Shown here: piece by piece, positions 56,701-64,000 of the stretch
Numbering within the stretch: position 1 is the first letter of the stretch
How the letters are laid out: every line of letters begins with the position of its first letter
NCBI GenBank assembly: GCA_036784855.1
Contig: JAZDSV010000061.1
Coordinates: 1 to 64,000 of the forward strand
Direction of reading: 5' to 3'
Source: Aphelidium insulamus
Lineage: Eukaryota; Aphelidiomycota; Aphelidea; Aphelidiaceae
Length of the DNA: 64,000 bases
Translations under genes and position numbers: made by a program
The notes under the pieces: generated by a model
What the model was told of the DNA's origin: nothing
What the model saw: the letters and a program-made list of their open reading frames with translations, nothing else
Databases searched by the model: none

Positions 56701-57976
56701 TCTTCTTCAGTATGCGGCCAGACTTTAGCGGGTTGATCAGTGAGCGCACCGACACTGGCGGCATGGCGCCGTCGCGCCGGTCATCAGCCGAATCACTGTT
56801 GCCACCGGACTGGACATTCATGTGGTCGGTGAACAGGTCCTCCAGGTCGCCGGAAATGTCGGCGCCGTCCGTCTTGTCCAGAATGAAATCGATTTGCCGC
56901 GAGCCATAGTCGCTGATTTGCTTCTCCTGGACAGACCAGTTGCGCAATGCACCCTGCACACCGTTGCACCGGATCTCCTCACGGTCGTACAGACTCTTCA
57001 TGATCGCGGGAATGGTGTGACCGTAGTACTTTTCCTGCGCATCACGGCAAGCCTCATCGGCCAGCTCAAAGTTGCGCTGTGTCACGGCCGCCTTGTCAGC
57101 ACACTGCTGATGCTTCTGGTTCAACTACATATTTGGGGAGTGTAAGTCATACGACACTGCTGCATTGTGCAATATGATACCTTTTCCAAATCTTTCTCCT
57201 TGACATTCGGCGAACGCTGTGCCTTGATCAATGCTTCTTTAGCGTCGGCTAGAGCGCTGCTTGCGTCGTCGCGTATCTCTTTGCACTGTGACGTGTAAGT
57301 ATTTGAATATTGAGTCATGCATAAGTGTATACCTTGCGCAGTTGAGTGTACGTGTCTTGGAATACTTGTGTCTGACGTGAACTCTCGTCGATTATCTGTA
57401 TTCATGCGTGAGAGACTCATATGCACTGTTGACCACTAGCAGACGTACCAGCTTCCTGGCGCCATCAACTTCACGCAGCACACCGCCGAGAGGGATCACT
57501 ATTTCCTGCGTACTATTTTCCGCCACCGCCCGCTACACGGTAAGTCTCACATATATTATCGCAAGATGCAGTTACCATGCTCGTGGCCGTCTCTTGCAGC
57601 GCGGTGACAGTATCCACAAAACTGAGCCATGTGGACCTGCAAGACAATCAGTCACTGAAATGCGTGATGGTATATGACAATCACGGCGTACGTTTTGGCC
57701 AGATAGTTGACTGTCAGCGCGTCCTTGTCCTTGTTGGCACGCGGAAGTATCGGAGATTTGCGCGTTCCGCTCGGGGCGCATACTGTCAGCGTGGTCTGGC
57801 ACAGTTTTGCTGCACACGCACGGCGTTGAGGGTTGCACGGGAAATAAACAGTGCCTCGTACCGACAGCCTTGTAGTATTCGGCGTCGAGATGCAATTTCT
57901 TCTTCAAGAACGCCAGCACCTCTTTGGAACAGGCCAACCCCTCGTCGCCATACTTTGTCAGAGACTCTAGCGTCAT
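53792..57976 (-). CDS. F-BAR-PH-C2-RasGAP multidomain protein
   Basis: Exons (minus) 57862-57976, 57692-57809, 57576-57636, 57449-57532, 57333-57395, 57181-57285 and 53792-57124 total 3,879 nt (1,292 aa). F-BAR about 1-270: LTKYGDEGLACSKEVLAFLK, EYYKAVAKL, AENSTQEIVIPLGGVLREVD, FQDTYTQLRKCKEI, ADEACRDAQEKYYGHTIPAI. PH about 315-435 (LKSGRILKKTS...WKPRYFVLMGD...AEWIRELKPY). C2 about 480-600 (LSVMEGKDLQQLD, PFVTVCLNNTAVAKT, PFWGDEFHFDDL). RasGAP about 660-960: FRGNSMATKAIDQYMKSVGG and FLRFFCPAILNPRLFGL, the family's FLRF.CPAI..P block. The last 300 residues are Ser-rich and probably phosphorylated. PH-C2-RasGAP is known from RASAL/SynGAP types; F-BAR in front is unusual. Predicted to switch off Ras at curved plasma membrane. 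A short upstream exon may be missing. Confidence 0.88.
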
Positions 57977-58387
57977 ATTGACAGAGTGAGTGTTGTTGTT
58001 GTTGTTGTTAATAAGATGCAGAAATAGATTTTGGCCTTCTGCTGGAGTCCAGTTGGAGTTGAATTACCGACGAGCTATTTTTAGGCCATCCATAGGTGCA
58101 TCCATAGTGCCACGCATCTGGTGCATTATTCACAGAGTAAGTCTGCTGGTCTTCATTGGAAGTACTGGAGTTAGATACGTAGTGCACATACAAGCGCGTT
58201 GAAGGGAGAGCCTGCTGAATCGTACCGAGAATCTACATTTGCAAGTGCAATGTAACCGACAACTTCAAACGGTAGTAACCAAGTACATATTTGAAGAACT
58301 TCAACAATATACAGCTGCCAGTCCAACAAGACTGTTCACATATATTGCACTGCAAAGTAAACCTGTCTGCAAGTGTACACAGCAAGA
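57977..58387. other. Intergenic upstream of the F-BAR-RasGAP gene
   Basis: 411 bp; contains (GTT)n at about 57993-58008 just upstream of the start codon of the F-BAR gene, and a minus-strand open stretch (58008-58193) of 61 residues with no recognisable features that could be a 5' exon. No other gene seen. Confidence 0.4.
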
Positions 58388-58963
58388 CTAGGCAATGTCG
58401 ATAACCTTGGCGGCGCCGGCCTTGATGTCCGCCTTGGGCACGGTCAGCGTGAGCAGTCCGTCGCGGAACTCTGCCTTGACACCTGCCGTGTCCACAGTGG
58501 TCGGGAATGTCACTTCGCGGCTAAAGTCGCCCACGTGGCGCTCTTGTGCCAAGTAGCGGTGCTGCTTTGCGGTCTTGGTGCCTGTCTGTGTGTCTGCTGC
58601 CTTGCCCTCCCCACCACTCTCACCTTCTCCCATGCTTGTCTGGCGTTCAAAGTGGCCGTCCAGCACCAGTGTGTTGTCATTGATGACCTTGACAGTGACA
58701 TCTTGCTTGCGGCAGCCGGGCAGCTCTGCCTCCACGTGGTAGGCAGCATCCGTCTCGGAGAGGTTGAGTGCCGGACGTGCCACCATCATCTCCTCGTCTT
58801 GCCACAGACGCGCGGCTGCAGGCAGTGCAAACTGGCTGCCTGGGCGCGGTAGCAGTGAGCCTGGTCGTATGGACATGGCATCCGGCAGCACAAGGCGTGC
58901 CAGGTCGCGGTCAATCTCGCGCACGGCCCGTGTCAGGGCGGCTGGAAGGAATCTGGACGCCAT
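58388..58963 (-). CDS. Small heat-shock protein (HSP20/alpha-crystallin)
   Basis: 191-aa single-exon chaperone that holds unfolded proteins. Alpha-crystallin domain about 70-185: [74 protein letters not shown] (the A-x-x-x-x-G-L-L signature). A Gly/Thr-rich loop of about 30 residues ([18 protein letters not shown]) is inserted before the beta-6 strand, as in many fungal HSP20s. The N-terminus [20 protein letters not shown] is amphipathic and basic; mitochondrial targeting is possible but not clear. The start at 58963 is preferred to an upstream in-frame ATG at 58993 because it gives the compact N-terminus. Head to head with SCOT. Confidence 0.93.
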   Translation of the reverse strand: MASRFLPAALTRAVREIDRDLARLVLPDAMSIRPGSLLPRPGSQFALPAAARLWQDEEMMVARPALNLSETDAAYHVEAELPGCRKQDVTVKVINDNTLVLDGHFERQTSMGEGESGGEGKAADTQTGTKTAKQHRYLAQERHVGDFSREVTFPTTVDTAGVKAEFRDGLLTLTVPKADIKAGAAKVIDIA

Positions 58964-59136
58964 ATGTTTGCTTGGTACGCAAGTATAGCACACCTATGCA
59001 GCACACCTATGTAGTACACCTATGTAGTACATGCACGCCGGGCAGCATTCAGCGTCATCGCCACCTGCACGCATGCATGACACATCGCACAGTGACACAG
59101 TGTCCTCTAACTCTCTTGGTGACACAGCCGCGCATA
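58964..59136. promoter_or_regulatory. Shared promoter region, sHSP and SCOT, with ACACCTATG repeats
   Basis: 173 bp between divergent ATGs. Next to the sHSP start lie three tandem copies of an about 15-bp unit GCACACCTATGCA/GTACACCTATGTA (58989-59028). No clear heat-shock element (alternating GAA/TTC) was seen. Regulation of both genes from here is inferred by spacing. Confidence 0.45.
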
Positions 59137-61166
59137 ATGTTCCCACGGGGTGTCGGCCTTGTTGCGTCACGCGCGTCCCGGCCACAACAGCCGCGCTGTC
59201 CGTGCCGCCGTCTGCTGGCATCCACTGCCGCCGTGAATGTGGAGCGCCGCCGTGCACGCGCCGTCAACAAGATTGTCGAGTCGGCCGCTGTGGCCGTGGC
59301 CGACATTCCCGCCGGCGCCAAGTTGCTTGTGGGCGGCTTTGGACTGTGCGGCATCCCGTCCACGCTCATTGACGCCGTGTGCAAGCAGCCACACACCAAC
59401 CAGCTGACCGTGGTGAGCAACAATGCCGGGTGAGTGTGCAATGGCTGCCCCTCTCACATTGTATCACTCGCTCATCTCAATGCCAGCGTGGACGACTATG
59501 GCCTCGGGCTGCTGCTGCAGTCGCGACAGATCAAGCGCATGATCAGCTCATATGTCGGGGAGAATGCCGAGTTTGCACGTCAGTACCTCGCCGGTGAGCT
59601 GGAGGTGGAACTGGTGCCGCAGGGTTCGTTGGCGGAGCGTTTGCGCGCGGGTGGTGCCGGCATTCCCGCATTCTACACTCCAACCGGCTACGGTACGGCT
59701 GTGCACCACGGCGGCATTCCCATCAGCTATGTCAAGAGTGGTGATGGCGGTGCTGGCAAAGGATGTAAGTAGAGAGATTATCTGGGTAATTTCTTGTCAT
59801 CATACGTGCACAGCGACTACTGGCGCCGTGAAGCTCGCGTCTGCCGAGAAGGAGAGTCGAGACTTTGACGGGCGGCCCTACGTGTTGGAAGAGGCGATTA
59901 CCGGAGACTTTGCCCTTGTGAAGGCCTGGCGTGGCGATTCTCTCGGCAACTTGGTGTTTAGGTATGTACCTGCACTGTTATCGAATATGTCTCTACATTT
60001 TTCTAAACATGCCATTTATGTGCGCAGGGGCGCTGCACAGAACTTCAATCCAGTCGTGGCCAAGGCTGCCAAGGTGACGGTGGCCGAGGTGGAGGAAATC
60101 GTGCCAGTTGGCACACTGCAGCCAGCGGATATCCACGTGCCGGGCATTTACGTTGATCGCGTTGTGTTGGCCTCGGGATCCCAATGCGACAAGAGGATTG
60201 AGCGTCGCACCGTCATTGATCCGGCGAGCGGTGAACTGCTCGTCACTCCGTATGCTGAAATGTACGGCCCCAAGTCTGGCGTCCATTCCAAGGGTCCCAA
60301 GAAGGCGTCTCCACCAAAAAATGCCGACACTGACGGTGCCAAGAAACGCATAGCCATTGTCAAGCGTGCGGCACAAGAATTCGAAGTGCGTAGTGTGTAT
60401 TTGAGGAAGACTCTGATGTATATGTAGGATGGAATGTACGTGAATCTCGGAATTGGGATGCCGATGCTGGCGAGCAATTTCATACCTGCCGGCATGACTG
60501 TGCACTTGCAGTCTGAGAACGGCATTCTCGGTCTGGGCGCTTATCCGACTCTGGATGGCGTTGACCCTGATCTCATTAATGCTGGTAAGGAGACTGTGAC
60601 GGTTAAAACGGGCGGTGCGCTGTTTGGCTCTGAGGAGAGCTTTGCCATGATTCGTGGGTGAGTTTTTGGCTTCATTTCATTCAGTTATGATTAAACCTTC
60701 GATCTGTAGCGGGCACATCGACCTGACTATATTGGGTGCCATGGAAGTGAGCCAAGACGGCGATCTGGCCAACTGGATTATTCCCGGCAAGATGGTGAAG
60801 GGGTTGGGTGGTGCGGCGGATCTGGTGTCCAGCCACACTCGCGGGACTCGAGTCGTGGTCACCATGGAGCATACTGCACGCAACGGACAGCCTAAAATAT
60901 TGCCGTCCTGCAATCTGCCCCTCACCGGCAAACAGTGCGTTGATCGCATAATTACTGATATGGTATGTCATAGTATTTTTTGCTATTTCAATCCGTCTCA
61001 TGCGCAGTGCGTATTTGATGTTGTGCCGCGTGAACAAGCAGCGCACAGTGGCGATTCGGCCTCTCGACTCATTCTGCGTGAATTGTCTGAAGGTGTCACA
61101 TTAGATGAAGTTCGTGCTGCCACCGGTTGCGACTTTTGGGTGGACCCTCGACTTGCCGCTAAATAA
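59137..61166 (+). CDS. OXCT1: Succinyl-CoA:3-ketoacid CoA-transferase (SCOT), mitochondrial
   Basis: Moves CoA from succinyl-CoA to acetoacetate for ketone-body use in the mitochondrial matrix. Exons 59137-59429, 59487-59764, 59814-59961, 60028-60385, 60428-60657, 60710-60962 and 61008-61166 total 1,719 nt (572 aa; human 520). An Arg-rich, acid-free presequence ([20 protein letters not shown]) is followed by subunit [41 protein letters not shown] and FYTPTGYGT. Subunit [20 protein letters not shown], the catalytic Glu in [50 protein letters not shown] and [13 protein letters not shown]. About 40 extra residues ([20 protein letters not shown]) form the A-B linker. Introns 42-66 nt. Converges on PI4K2, 120 bp apart. 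SCOT is absent from many yeasts, so this is a useful lineage trait. Confidence 0.95.
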
Positions 61167-61286
61167 GTTTCTCGTACGGAATGGAACCGCTTCTTACAGA
61201 TAAATCAATTCTTCTTCGCCTATTATATCAAGCTCTGTTGTTGATTTCTTCGTCCTGCTACTGATTTTATTGCTAGCTGTGTCTGA

Positions 61287-63931
<2,645 letters not shown>

Positions 63932-64000
63932 CAACTTGAAGTATTTGTATAGATCGGCGCACAGCGACAAAGCGATCAATTGCACGCGCTCTTTATGCAG

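Overview
The window comes from a eukaryotic nuclear genome with compact, intron-rich protein genes. Almost every gene is cut by introns of only about 41-60 nt. These usually start GTATGT or GTAAGT, often carry a CTAAC/CTAAT-like branch site and end in (C/T)AG. Intergenic gaps are often only 100-200 bp. The gene set points to an opisthokont, most likely an early-diverging fungus. Fungal signs are a DUF7707-type Cys-rich GPI-anchored secreted protein, a possible Ecl1-like zinc protein, a VTC1/DUF202-like membrane protein, Gpi1 with the fungal HFPLFxLMLR..DP.RLPGGI block, and Sla2. Beside them sit genes lost from most model yeasts but kept in animals and early fungi: gamma-SNAP, UBE2O, TBCK, succinyl-CoA:3-ketoacid CoA-transferase, ACAP-type ArfGAP and kinesin-4. 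The lineage is an inference; no rRNA or species marker is present.

Layout. 1-4905: two MULE-like (MuDR/SWIM) transposase genes, tail to tail, forming a 1.8-kb inverted repeat; the left copy is open and the right one is broken. 5247-6326: a 1,080-bp non-autonomous DNA transposon with near-perfect 46-bp terminal inverted repeats, next to a fragment of a stomatin-like (STOML2) gene. 7.8-16.1 kb: gamma-SNAP, a GNAT acetyltransferase, BAR-PH-ArfGAP-ankyrin protein, malate dehydrogenase and a PKD-tyrosinase. 16211-19920: a young, non-autonomous gag-protease LTR retrotransposon. 20.1-31.9 kb: a secreted protein, CAF1/CNOT7 deadenylase, TIM8, a possible Mediator subunit, an Ecl1-like zinc protein, DUF202 protein, PIG-Q/Gpi1, UTP23 and an acidic Ser/Glu-rich unknown. 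32.4-50.6 kb: UBE2O, a 0.5-kb CATA microsatellite, TBCK, DUF7707 protein, kinesin-4, a four-helix membrane protein and Sla2/HIP1. 50.9-64 kb: a SCAPER-like protein, an unusual F-BAR-PH-C2-RasGAP protein, small heat-shock protein, SCOT and type II PI4-kinase (5' end off or near the window edge).

The genes do not form one pathway, but several deal with membrane traffic and membrane identity: gamma-SNAP, ACAP, Sla2, PI4K2, TBCK, F-BAR-RasGAP, and PIG-Q for GPI anchors used by surface proteins such as the DUF7707 protein. Convergent and head-to-head pairs are common, with two likely bidirectional promoters (CAF1/TIM8 and sHSP/SCOT).

No convincing tRNA, rRNA or CRISPR was seen. The exon joins given below were read by eye; for most multi-exon genes the summed exons are an exact multiple of three with no internal stop. 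The most notable observations are the F-BAR-RasGAP fusion, three apparent frame breaks within 130 bp of the PI4K2 catalytic region, several GC-AG introns, and the clean DNA transposon beside a truncated STOML2 copy.
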